Positions 6,727 through 13,576 of a stretch of DNA of 17,412 nt are shown in pieces. The stretch covers positions 1 through 17,412 of the forward strand of contig QEUW01000128.1 of the NCBI GenBank assembly GCA_003577005.1. Direction: 5' to 3'. The translations under genes were made by a program, and so were the position numbers. This DNA is from Chloroflexota bacterium (GTDB lineage Bacteria > Chloroflexota > Anaerolineae > Caldilineales > Caldilineaceae). Below the pieces are notes generated by a model. That model was not told where the DNA came from, did not search any database, and saw only the letters and a list, made by a program, of their open reading frames with translations. Every line of letters starts with the position of its first letter. The first letter of the stretch is position 1.

Positions 6727-7290
6727 ATGGCAAACGAATTGAAAGGCAAAAAGGTTGCGATCCTGGCAACTAACGGCTTTGAAGAGATCGAATTGACCGA
6801 CCCGAAGCGGGCGTTGGAAGAGGCGGGTGCGGAGACACACATTGTTTCGCCTGAGACAGGCACCATCTTCTCGTGGCAGAGCAACAACTGGGGGAGCAAG
6901 TTCCCGGTAGATGTGCCGGTGGCGCAGGCGAACGCTGATAACTACGATGCACTCCTCATTCCGGGTGGCGTCATGAACCCCGACAAGCTGCGCTTGAGCG
7001 AAGAGTCGATCGAGTTTATCCGCGCTTTCTTTGATGCGGGCAAACCGGTGGCTGCTATCTGTCACGGGCCGTGGCCACTCATCGACGCCGGTGTGGTGGA
7101 GGGGCGGATGATGACCTCCTACCCTTCGCTGCGGATGGACCTGATCAACGCCGGCGCCGAATGGGTGGACCGTGAAGTAGTAGTGGACAACGGGCTGGTC
7201 ACCAGCCGTAACCCCGACGATCTGCCGGCCTTCAACCGCAAGATAGTGGAAGAGTTCGCCGAAGGCGTTCACGAGCCAGCGATGGCGTAA
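6727..7290 (+). CDS. DJ-1/PfpI family protein
   Basis: A 187-aa protein of the DJ-1/PfpI superfamily, PfpI/YhbO branch. Members have been described as proteases, deglycases or glyoxalases and protect cells against stress; the precise activity is debated. The nucleophile elbow is AAICHGPWPL with Cys112 and His113. The conserved acidic residue lies in ATNGFEEIEL (Glu19 or Glu20). LLIPGGVMNPDKLR (77-90), VTSRNPDDLPAFNRKIVEEF at the C-terminus and the overall length match the family. AAGGAG (6716-6721) places the start at 6727; the frame is open to 6691, and an ATG at 6724 also fits. A small acidic protein gene follows 85 bases later with a weak hairpin between them, so they may form a stress-related unit. 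Confidence 0.92.
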   Translation: MANELKGKKVAILATNGFEEIELTDPKRALEEAGAETHIVSPETGTIFSWQSNNWGSKFPVDVPVAQANADNYDALLIPGGVMNPDKLRLSEESIEFIRAFFDAGKPVAAICHGPWPLIDAGVVEGRMMTSYPSLRMDLINAGAEWVDREVVVDNGLVTSRNPDDLPAFNRKIVEEFAEGVHEPAMA

Positions 7291-7302
7291 GAAAGGACGA
7301 TG

Positions 7303-7330
7303 GCCAATAGCTGGTGGGCTATCGGCTTTT
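7303..7330 (+). terminator. Possible weak terminator or attenuator after the PfpI gene
   Basis: GCCAATAGC (7303-7311) and GCTATCGGC (7318-7326) pair with one mismatch around a 6-base loop and are followed by TTTT. It lies 12 bases after the PfpI stop. The short U-tract makes partial termination more likely than complete termination. Confidence 0.4.
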
Positions 7331-7375
7331 GTCACGCAATCAACAACACTCGATCAACAACAAGGGAGGAACAAT

Positions 7376-7762
7376 ATGGCGAGGATTGCTGCAATGGTGC
7401 CCAATGATGAGGCTGCGGACGTAATAACCAGTCGGCTAGCCAAACTCGAAATCGATGACCTTGACTGGCGGCTGATCGGTCCAGAGGATGATCACGAACG
7501 CATCTTCCCCGCTCTGGCCTGGCCGGTGGGTAGCGGGTCGAGTACGAGTGGGCAGGGTCCGCTCGGCGTCCCGCTCCAGACGGACTACCCGGAAGAACAA
7601 GCGGTGGAAGACCGCGGGGTGGACGACACCGATGCCGAATTCTACGGTCGCAGCATCGAGCAAGGGGGCACAGCGATCATCATCGAGGCGCCCGCCGAGT
7701 ATGAGGAGCAGATCCGCCGTATCCTCGAAGAGGCGAACGCTCAGCAGGTGACGGTGGATTAG
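7376..7762 (+). CDS. Small acidic protein, possible stress-protein (YflT/GsiB-region-like) relative
   Basis: A 128-aa acidic protein with a strong AGGGAGGA Shine-Dalgarno before the ATG. The N-terminal half (ARIAAMVPNDEAADVITSRL) begins like a beta-alpha unit in which a strand is followed by a helix. The C-terminal part GGTAIIIEAPAEYEEQIRRILEEANAQ (about 98-124) looks like a second strand-helix unit. The middle is a variable Gly/Pro/Asp-rich loop. This resembles the alpha/beta layout of general-stress YflT/GS17M-type domains, but I do not recognise a diagnostic motif and the call is tentative. The gene lies just downstream of the PfpI gene. Its TAG stop is the first triplet of a heptamer repeat. 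Confidence 0.65.
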   Translation: MARIAAMVPNDEAADVITSRLAKLEIDDLDWRLIGPEDDHERIFPALAWPVGSGSSTSGQGPLGVPLQTDYPEEQAVEDRGVDDTDAEFYGRSIEQGGTAIIIEAPAEYEEQIRRILEEANAQQVTVD

Positions 7763-7850
7763 AGGCTGGAGAGTGGAGACCGGGCTTGCGACCGTGCGTT
7801 GCACCTTTGGACAAGGTGAAATGCCAACCGCACCTGGTCTCTAATCTCTA
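7760..7850. repeat. Inverted pair of 7-base repeats, family TAGAGAC
   Basis: The left arm has three units, TAGAGGC, TGGAGAG, TGGAGAC (7760-7780). The right arm has GTCTCTA and ATCTCTA (7837-7850), the reverse complements of the same family. The pair fills the gap between two convergent genes. The left arm contains the stop codon of the plus-strand gene, and the right arm begins 3 bases after the stop codon of the minus-strand gene. Possible two-way terminator. Confidence 0.65.
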
Positions 7851-7853
7851 TTT

Positions 7854-8663
7854 TTACCAGTGCATGACAAAACCGCCATCCACGTTAATTGTCTGGCCGG
7901 TGATGCTGTTGGCGCGCGGGGAGGCAAGAAAGACTGCCATGCTGGCAATGTCTTCGGGCGTCTGCCAGCGGTTGAGCGGGACAACGCGCTTGATCTTCTC
8001 CTCGGCCCACTGCTCGAAGGTAAGTTGTTGGTCCTCGGGCAGGTTGCGATTGGAGGCGGCCCAGATCGAGCGGTTGAGCGGTGTATCCACCATGCCCGGA
8101 CAGAGGGTGTTGACCCGGATATTGTAAGGGGCCAGGTCCTTTGCGGCGCACTGGGCAAAGTTGATAAGCGCAGCTTTGGAGGCGCTATAGGGGGGATCGG
8201 TCTGCGAACCGATCTGCCCCGCTACGGAGCTGAGAAAGAGCAGCGTACCATTCCGGCGCTGGCGCATTGGTTCCAAAAAAGCATAGATGCTGTTGACCGC
8301 CCCAATGACATTTACCTCTAAGACGCGCGGCCAATCTTCTGGCCCTAAGTTCCAAAAAGGAAAACCATATTTGCCGGAGCCGATGCCGACAGCAAAGATA
8401 AGGTGCTCCACCGGCCCCAGTTTGCTCTCGACCTGGTGAGCAGTCTGGCAGAGCGCGGGGTAGTCGGTGACATTGGTGACAAAGGGCTGAACCGCACCGG
8501 TCTGGGCAACGCCGATCTCTTTGGCCACTTCGGTTACGCTTTCGGCGCGGTCGATAAGCGCGACGTGCGCCCCTTCTGCGGCAAAGGCTGTGGCAATCGC
8601 CCGCCCAATCCCGCTGGCGCCACCGAGGACTACGGCAATCTGGTTGGTGAGTTCGAGGTTCAT
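7854..8663 (-). CDS. Short-chain dehydrogenase/reductase (SDR)
   Basis: A 269-aa classical SDR. The cofactor motif is GGASGIG (14-20), with Leu where Thr is most common just before it. An acidic residue at the end of the second strand (LIDRA, Asp38) suggests NAD rather than NADP preference. Catalytic residues are Asn118, Ser146 (LLFLSSVAG), Tyr159 and Lys163 (PYSASKAAL). NIRVNTLCPGMVDTPL and GQTINVDGG are the usual C-terminal signatures. Substrate is unknown; 3-oxoacyl reductase-like and sugar or alcohol dehydrogenases share this pattern. The frame runs upstream to 8702, but MNLELTNQ at 8663 fits the family N-terminus better. A strong promoter at 8888-8916 implies a leader of over 200 bases, which contains two tiny open frames. 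Confidence 0.9.
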   Translation of the reverse strand: MNLELTNQIAVVLGGASGIGRAIATAFAAEGAHVALIDRAESVTEVAKEIGVAQTGAVQPFVTNVTDYPALCQTAHQVESKLGPVEHLIFAVGIGSGKYGFPFWNLGPEDWPRVLEVNVIGAVNSIYAFLEPMRQRRNGTLLFLSSVAGQIGSQTDPPYSASKAALINFAQCAAKDLAPYNIRVNTLCPGMVDTPLNRSIWAASNRNLPEDQQLTFEQWAEEKIKRVVPLNRWQTPEDIASMAVFLASPRANSITGQTINVDGGFVMHW

Positions 8664-8710
8664 CGATTTGATCCCGTTCTGAAAATAAACTGCTGCGTTC
8701 AAGCCGCCGG

Positions 8711-8820
8711 TCAGGCTGTAAGTTCGTCTGCGCTAAGCAGATACTGGTCCGCCATCAGCAAGGTGAAGCTATATCCCAAATGATCTTGCCGTTTTCATAG
8801 AGCCCTGGACCTGCAATCAT
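8711..8820 (-). other. Two overlapping tiny open frames in the SDR leader
   Basis: The first frame, 8755-8820, encodes 21 residues (MIAGPGLYENGKIIWDIASPC) and has GGAG four bases before its ATG. Its TGA overlaps the ATG of a second frame, 8711-8755, of 14 residues (MADQYLLSADELTA), as TGATG. They could be leader peptides, or the remnant of one gene split by a frameshift, since joining IIW to GYSFTLLMADQYLL gives a protein-like sequence. Neither is recognised. Confidence 0.35.
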
Positions 8821-8887
8821 CTGTCTCCTGCGTCATCACAGCGGGACACGCCCTCACTGATCTGTCCGCACCTGGGTTACCTTTCAT

Positions 8888-8916
8888 ATTATAGTCCGGC
8901 TTGTCGAGCATGACAA
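8888..8916 (-). promoter_or_regulatory. Strong sigma70-type promoter driving the SDR gene
   Basis: TTGTCA (8911-8916) and a perfect TATAAT (8888-8893) are spaced by 17 bases on the minus strand. Initiation near 8881 gives a leader of about 218 bases before the SDR start. The -35 box overlaps the terminal base of the inverted-repeat element at 8916-9050. Confidence 0.6.
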
Positions 8917-9050
8917 TATGTCTGGGGAGTGACAGGGCTTCTCAAACGTGCATCAAGAATCGCGGATGAGCAGATAGCCACGGATCTGTCCACAAGCAGC
9001 TTCAATCCGTGTCATTCTGAAAATCCGCGGTTCTCGCTGCCCAGACATAT
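8916..9050. mobile_element. Short inverted-repeat element, partly related to the 6298 element
   Basis: Perfect 11-base arms ATATGTCTGGG (8916-8926) and CCCAGACATAT (9040-9050) bracket 113 bases with no coding frame. Inside, AGGGCTTCTCAAA (8934-8946) equals the terminus of the 6298-6515 element, and both share CCACGGAT and AATCCGCGGTTCT segments. The matching opposite terminus is absent, so this may be a decayed copy or a composite. Outward promoter-like sequences begin at both ends. Confidence 0.5.
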
Positions 9051-9079
9051 TTGGTGATGAGGTCACTCTCCGGTATGAT
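9051..9079 (+). promoter_or_regulatory. Candidate promoter for alaX-psuG
   Basis: TTGGTG (9051-9056) and TATGAT (9074-9079) are spaced by 17 bases and lie directly against the end of the inverted-repeat element. Initiation near 9086 leaves a leader of about 54 bases if AlaX starts at 9140. Confidence 0.45.
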
Positions 9080-9139
9080 GGAGCCAGGGTGGACAACCCT
9101 GGCGTTATCCCTACTGCACCAGCTATCGTGCAAAAAACC

Positions 9140-10357
9140 ATGACCCAGCGGCTCTACTATACCGATTCCTACCAGACGGAATTCGATGCGACGCTTGTCG
9201 CCGTCACCACCATGGCGGGCCGGCCGGCGGCGCTGCTCGACCGCACCTGTTTCTATCCCACCTCTGGCGGGCAACCCTTTGACCGGGGCACATTGGCCGG
9301 CCACCAGGTGGTGGATGTGGTTGCTGGCGACAAGGGCGAAATCTGGCATCTACTGGCGGCGCCGTTGACAGGCGTGGCTGTCGGTTCATCTGTTCACGGT
9401 CTCATCGACTGGCCGCGGCGGTATGACCACATGCAACAGCATTCGGGCCAGCATCTCTTGTCGCAACTCTTCTACCGGCTCTTCGGCTATGAGACGCTCT
9501 CGGTCCATTTTGGCGCAGATGAGTCCACGCTCGACCTGGATGTTGCCACGCTCGAGCCAGCCCAACGAGACGAAGCGGAAGACAAGGCCAATGATCTGGT
9601 CTATACGGCGTTGCCCATCAAATCCTACTTTGTCAGCGACGCCGAGTTGTCTCGCGTACCGCTGCGCCGGCCACCCAAAGTGAGCGGCGAGATCCGCATC
9701 GTTGAGATCGACGGGTTCGATTATTCGGCCTGTGGCGGCACCCACGTGCGCACCACGGCCGAGATTGGCTCGATCAAGCTGACAAAACTGGAGCGCCGCC
9801 GCGGCCAGACTCGCCTTACCTTTCTATGCGGCAAACGGGCGTTGCGCGATTATGCGGCCAAACATCGCTTATTGGGTGAAATAGCTGCACTCTTTAGCGC
9901 TGATGCCAGCGAAGCCCCCAAGCTCATCGAACGCAATCTGGTTCAGTTAAAGACCCTCCAGCGCGAGCTGGACGCAGCCAACGAGCGCCTGCTGCGCTAT
10001 GAGGCAACCGAACTCGCAGACAGCGCCGGCGAGTCCGGCCAGCTACGCATCGTCGCCCGGCTTTTTGCCGGGCGCGATATCAACCTGGTCAAGGGGCTTG
10101 CCGGCCAACTCCAACAGCAGCCCAATGTGATCGCACTGTTGGGCGCCACCGCCGACGATAAGCTGACGTTGATCTTTGCTCGTTCGGCGGAAGTGGATCT
10201 GCACGTGGGCCAGTTGTTGCGCGATACGCTGCAACTGGCCGGTGGCAAGGGTGGCGGCCGGCCTGACTTTGCCCAGGGCGGGGTGGCCGCCCCGGCGGTG
10301 GGGCAGCAATTGCTTGCTGCCGCCGTCGAGCAGGTCAAGGCAGCAATTGGCGATTAA
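9140..10357 (+). CDS. alaX: Large alanyl-tRNA editing protein (AlaX-L)
   Basis: A free-standing relative of the AlaRS editing domain that hydrolyses Ser-tRNA(Ala), or Gly-tRNA(Ala), formed by mistake. The preferred start gives 405 aa. The N-terminal part (about 1-90) resembles the AlaRS beta-barrel with FYPTSGGQPFDRG (38-50). The zinc motifs are HMQQHSGQHLL, with His101 and His105, and SACGGTHV, with Cys198 and His202. A coiled-coil-like region (about 260-300) leads to a C-terminal DHHA1 domain with GGKGGGRPDFAQGG (368-381). This layout defines the long AlaX type. There is no synthetase domain. A GTG at 9089 in the same frame is possible, but it lies almost at the predicted transcription start; the ATG at 9140 has no obvious Shine-Dalgarno. 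psuG follows after 20 bases, probably in one operon. Confidence 0.9.
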   Translation: MTQRLYYTDSYQTEFDATLVAVTTMAGRPAALLDRTCFYPTSGGQPFDRGTLAGHQVVDVVAGDKGEIWHLLAAPLTGVAVGSSVHGLIDWPRRYDHMQQHSGQHLLSQLFYRLFGYETLSVHFGADESTLDLDVATLEPAQRDEAEDKANDLVYTALPIKSYFVSDAELSRVPLRRPPKVSGEIRIVEIDGFDYSACGGTHVRTTAEIGSIKLTKLERRRGQTRLTFLCGKRALRDYAAKHRLLGEIAALFSADASEAPKLIERNLVQLKTLQRELDAANERLLRYEATELADSAGESGQLRIVARLFAGRDINLVKGLAGQLQQQPNVIALLGATADDKLTLIFARSAEVDLHVGQLLRDTLQLAGGKGGGRPDFAQGGVAAPAVGQQLLAAAVEQVKAAIGD

Positions 10358-10377
10358 AGAGATTCGGAGCCCAACCG

Positions 10378-11244
10378 ATGCATACTACCACCCTTCCCGC
10401 AGTTGCCCTCGAATCGACCGTCATCGCCCACGGGCTCCCCTATCCGCATAACCTGGCGCTGGCGCAGGAAATGGAGCAGATCATCCGCACGCGAGGCGCC
10501 GAGCCGCGCACCATCGGTATCATCCAGGGTGAATTGGTGGCCGGGTTGAGCGAGGATCAACTCCGCCACCTGGCGACGGCGCCCGCCGTGCGCAAGGTAA
10601 GCCGGCGCGACCTGCCTATCGTCCGCGCGCAAAAAATGGATGGCGCCACCACCGTGGCGACCACTATGTGGATTGCTCACCGCTTTGGCATCGAAGTCTT
10701 TGCGACCGGCGGGATCGGTGGCGTCCATCGCGGGAGCGGCATGGACATCAGCGCCGATTTGCAGGAGCTGGCGCAGACACCGGTGATTGTCGTTTGCGCC
10801 GGCGCCAAGGCGATCCTGGACCTGCCGGCCACCCTCGAATATCTGGAGACCTTTGGGGTAACGGTGGTGGGGTACGGTACGGATGAATTCCCGGCCTTCT
10901 ACAGCCGGACCAGTGGTTTGCCGGTCGATGTCCGCTGCGATACGCCGCAAGAAGTGGCTGCCCTCTGGCGCGCCAAACGTGAACTGGGTCTGCCCGGTGG
11001 GCTGCTCGTGGCCGTTCCCGTACCGGCGGCGGATGAGCTTCCCGCCGCAGAGGTCGAACCGCTTATCGAACAGGCGGTGGCGGAAGCCGCAACACGCCAG
11101 ATACGCTCCGCGGAGGTGACCCCTTTTCTGCTCACCCGTCTCAGCGAACTCAGCGGGGAACGCAGCCTGCGCGCCAATCTGGCGCTCCTCAAAAACAACG
11201 CCAGCGCCGCGGCAGCGATCGCCGTGGCGCTGGCGTTGAAGTGA
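10378..11244 (+). CDS. psuG: Pseudouridine-5'-phosphate glycosidase (PsuG/YeiN)
   Basis: A 288-aa enzyme that reversibly splits pseudouridine 5'-phosphate into uracil and ribose 5-phosphate. The family segments occur in order: ALESTVIAHGLPYP (10-23), GIIQGELVAGL (47-57), KVSRRDLP (73-80), GATTVATTM (89-97), FATGGIGGVHRG (108-119), DISADLQEL (123-131) and VCAGAKAILDLPATLE (139-154). Lys144 corresponds to the lysine that forms the imine with ribose in the E. coli enzyme. The C-terminal VTPFLL and LLKNNA signatures are present. The HRG to DISADL segment is about two residues shorter than in the E. coli form. A GGAG lies nine bases before the ATG. No pseudouridine kinase gene (psuK) is adjacent. 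Confidence 0.95.
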   Translation: MHTTTLPAVALESTVIAHGLPYPHNLALAQEMEQIIRTRGAEPRTIGIIQGELVAGLSEDQLRHLATAPAVRKVSRRDLPIVRAQKMDGATTVATTMWIAHRFGIEVFATGGIGGVHRGSGMDISADLQELAQTPVIVVCAGAKAILDLPATLEYLETFGVTVVGYGTDEFPAFYSRTSGLPVDVRCDTPQEVAALWRAKRELGLPGGLLVAVPVPAADELPAAEVEPLIEQAVAEAATRQIRSAEVTPFLLTRLSELSGERSLRANLALLKNNASAAAAIAVALALK

Positions 11245-11300
11245 ACAAGAATCGCTAATGGTAGGTTGCGAGGCGAAAATCCGCCAAGAATTCTGAAAGT

Positions 11301-11318
11301 TCTACAGAACCCTGTAGA
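11301..11318. terminator. Small hairpin between convergent psuG and ftsH
   Basis: TCTACAG (11301-11307) and CTGTAGA (11312-11318) pair perfectly around a 4-base loop. There is no long U-tract on either strand, so it is only a weak candidate for a two-way terminator, placed where one is expected. Confidence 0.35.
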
Positions 11319-11354
11319 TACAAACAACTAAATTCGATCATACAAGAGAAGATG

Positions 11355-13265
11355 CTATGCCGCGGCCGGCGCTTCCATGAGCTTGAGAAACTCCTGGCGG
11401 TCGAGCACTTCGGTTTCCAGCAGCCTTTCGGCGACAAGCGTCAATTTGTCGCGATGGTCGAGCAGGATTTGCTTGGCACGACCGTAGGCGTCTTCGACGA
11501 TGCGCCGCACCTCCTGGTCGATTTTGCGCGCCATCTCTTCGCTGTAGGTGCGCTGCTCGCCGATGTCCATCCCCAAGAAGGGGTTGCTGTCGCCCTGGCT
11601 GAGTTGCAGCGGGCCGACCCGATCACTCATGCCAAAACGAGTGACCATAGCTTTGGCGATCTTCGTGACGCGCTCCAGGTCGTTGGCTGCGCCGGTGGAC
11701 GGTTCGCCAAAAACTAGCTCCTCGGCTACACGCCCGCCGAGCAGTCCGGTAATCGTGTCTGCATACTCAGCCCGGCTGCGCAGCGTGCGGTCGTCTTCGG
11801 GCAGCGGCATGACATAGCCAAGGGACTGCCCGCGACTGACGATGGTAATCTTGCCGACGCTGTCGGCGTGGCGGAGATTTTCCATCACGATGGCGTGACC
11901 TGTTTCGTGATAGGCAATCACCTTGCGGTCGTCGGCGCTGAGAACGCGGCTGCGCCGCGCCGGGCCGGCCATGACCCGCTCGATGGATTCGACCAGTTCG
12001 TCCATGCCGATGGCGCGCTTGTTACGGCGCGCCGTCAGAATCGCGCCTTCGTTGATCAGATTTTCCAGGTCAGCGCCCACCATTCCTGGCGTCTGCGAGG
12101 CGATCACGCCCAGGTCCACATCGGGGGCCATCGGCTTGCCGCGGGCATGAACCTTGAGAATCTCTTCGCGCCCGCGCCGGTCGGGACGGTCCACCATCAC
12201 CTTACGGTCAAAACGGCCGGGGCGGAGGAGCGCCGGGTCGAGGATATCGGGCCGGTTGGTGGCGGCGATGATAACGATATTGGTGTCGGTATCAAAGCCA
12301 TCCATCTCGACCAGGATCTGGTTGAGCGTCTGTTCGCGCTCGTCGTTGCCACCACCCATGCCGGCGCCGCGATGGCGACCTACGGCATCGATCTCGTCGA
12401 CAAAGATGATACAGGGTGAATTCTTTTTGGCCTGTTCGAAGAGGTCGCGCACGCGGCTGGCGCCCACGCCCACAAACATCTCGACAAATTCCGAGCCGGA
12501 ACTGCTAAAAAAGGGCACGCCGGCTTCGCCGGCTACGGCCTTGGCTAAGAGCGTCTTGCCGGTGCCGGGCGAGCCCACCATGAGCACACCTTTGGGGATG
12601 CGAGCGCCCAATGCGGCGAACTTCTGTGGCTCTTTAAGGAATTCGACCACCTCTTCCAGTTCTTGTTTGGCCTCATCGGCGCCGGCCACATCGGCAAAGG
12701 TAACGGTGGGGCGGTCGGCGTTATCGAGCTTGCGCGCCCGGCTACGGCCAAATTGCATGGCGCGGTTCTGGCCACCGTTGCCCGCCTGCCGCATAATAAA
12801 GATAAAGAAGCCAAAGATCAGCAGCATCGGCAGGAGCATAATCAACCAGTTGAAGATCAGCGCGCTGTTCGGCGCGCTCTCCACCTCGATAGTAAGTTCC
12901 TGCAGGCGCTCTTCGCTCACCCCAAAGGTGCGCAGCGTCTCAAGCAAGCTGCGGTCATCTTCTTTGCGGCTGCGGCGCGATTGGTCGCCCGATTGCAGTT
13001 GGACCGTAATGTTTTCGCCCTGAACAGTGATCCGCTCCACCCGGCCACGCTCCACTAGTTCGGCCAACTCATTCAAGCCAAGTATGTTGGCGTCATTGGC
13101 AGGGCTGCTCCAGAGAAAACGCGAACCCACCAGCACCAGAATAATCAGCACAACCCAAAACCAGTTGCGACTCAGAAAATTGCCACCCTGATTTCGGTTA
13201 TTGCGTCCATTGTCGTTGCCCGGTGTGGGCTTGCGCGGTATTTTATTCTTATTATTGTCTGCCAT
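11355..13265 (-). CDS. ftsH: ATP-dependent zinc metalloprotease FtsH
   Basis: A 636-aa membrane-anchored AAA+ protease that degrades misfolded and short-lived membrane and cytoplasmic proteins. An Asn-rich N-terminus is followed by a first membrane helix (about 34-52), an external domain (about 55-133) and a second helix (about 136-158). The AAA module has Walker A GSPGTGKT (231-238, with Ser where Pro is usual), pore motif FVG (264-266), Walker B IIFVDE (286-291) and the arginine fingers in LLRPGRFDR (346-354). The zinc site is HETGH (453-457, usually HEAGH), with the third ligand Asp529 in [10 protein letters not shown]. The length and architecture are complete. The gene is monocistronic by appearance: stacked hairpins precede it and a convergent neighbour follows. 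Confidence 0.97.
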   Translation of the reverse strand: MADNNKNKIPRKPTPGNDNGRNNRNQGGNFLSRNWFWVVLIILVLVGSRFLWSSPANDANILGLNELAELVERGRVERITVQGENITVQLQSGDQSRRSRKEDDRSLLETLRTFGVSEERLQELTIEVESAPNSALIFNWLIMLLPMLLIFGFFIFIMRQAGNGGQNRAMQFGRSRARKLDNADRPTVTFADVAGADEAKQELEEVVEFLKEPQKFAALGARIPKGVLMVGSPGTGKTLLAKAVAGEAGVPFFSSSGSEFVEMFVGVGASRVRDLFEQAKKNSPCIIFVDEIDAVGRHRGAGMGGGNDEREQTLNQILVEMDGFDTDTNIVIIAATNRPDILDPALLRPGRFDRKVMVDRPDRRGREEILKVHARGKPMAPDVDLGVIASQTPGMVGADLENLINEGAILTARRNKRAIGMDELVESIERVMAGPARRSRVLSADDRKVIAYHETGHAIVMENLRHADSVGKITIVSRGQSLGYVMPLPEDDRTLRSRAEYADTITGLLGGRVAEELVFGEPSTGAANDLERVTKIAKAMVTRFGMSDRVGPLQLSQGDSNPFLGMDIGEQRTYSEEMARKIDQEVRRIVEDAYGRAKQILLDHRDKLTLVAERLLETEVLDRQEFLKLMEAPAAA

Positions 13266-13277
13266 TCGCTAGTCCTA

Positions 13278-13308
13278 AATATAGCCAGCCACCTAACCAG
13301 TTTGGCAA
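13278..13308 (-). promoter_or_regulatory. Possible ftsH promoter
   Basis: On the minus strand TTGCCA (13303-13308) and TATATT (13278-13283) are spaced by 19 bases, longer than ideal. The -10 box lies only 13 bases before the ATG, so the leader would be very short. Confidence 0.3.
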
Positions 13309-13334
13309 GCATAGCATCAGTAAAGATACGCAAG

Positions 13335-13390
13335 AAAAAACAATCACGGAGCCGTAATGCGTGGTGCGTAATACGCATTAGCACTCCGTG
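13335..13390 (-). terminator. Intrinsic terminator built around a 7-base repeat
   Basis: CACGGAG (13345-13351) pairs with CTCCGTG (13384-13390), and TAATGCG pairs with CGCATTA inside. On the minus strand the stem is followed by ATTG and then six T (13335-13340), the classical intrinsic-terminator layout. The stem contains 7-base units GTAATGC, GTGGTGC, GTAATAC (13354-13374), another member of the repeat families. It separates the HAD-like gene from ftsH. Confidence 0.65.
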
Positions 13391-13539
13391 CCAGAGAGAC
13401 AGTCAAATCAGCACCGTGCGAACGTACGTTACGGATGTCAGAGCGATTACGACCAGCTCAACAAACGAAAACAGACCTACGATAAATGGATCGTAGGCCA
13501 GATCCACAAATTGATCAGTAAGAGAAACTCCTCCTAGAG
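13391..13539. other. Intergenic segment between the HAD-like gene and ftsH
   Basis: Part of a 311-base gap without a gene. It holds a perfect 8-base stem CCTACGAT / ATCGTAGG (13477-13498, loop of 6), which on the minus strand is followed by TCTGTTTTCG. It could be an additional weak terminator. No coding frame, tRNA or promoter was recognised. Confidence 0.45.
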
Positions 13540-13574
13540 GATTGGAGAGCAAGGGAGTAGCTTGCCCTCCAATC
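13540..13574 (-). terminator. Hairpin terminator directly after the HAD-like gene
   Basis: GATTGGAG (13540-13547) pairs with CTCCAATC (13567-13574); after one mismatch GCAAG pairs with CTTGC around a 7-base loop. It lies 2 bases past the stop codon of the minus-strand gene, with a pyrimidine-rich TTTCTCTT further downstream. The placement fits a terminator, though the U-tract is displaced. Confidence 0.55.
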
Positions 13575-13576
13575 GC

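Noticed and set aside
6568..7335. A 255-codon open frame on the minus strand opposite the PfpI gene
   Set aside because: The PfpI reading has a complete nucleophile motif and a ribosome-binding site; the antisense frame has neither.
12154..13023. Long plus-strand frames opposite ftsH, including 11868-12419 and 13817-14653 opposite the HAD-like gene
   Set aside because: They have compositionally biased translations typical of antisense shadows, and the minus-strand genes explain the codon pattern.
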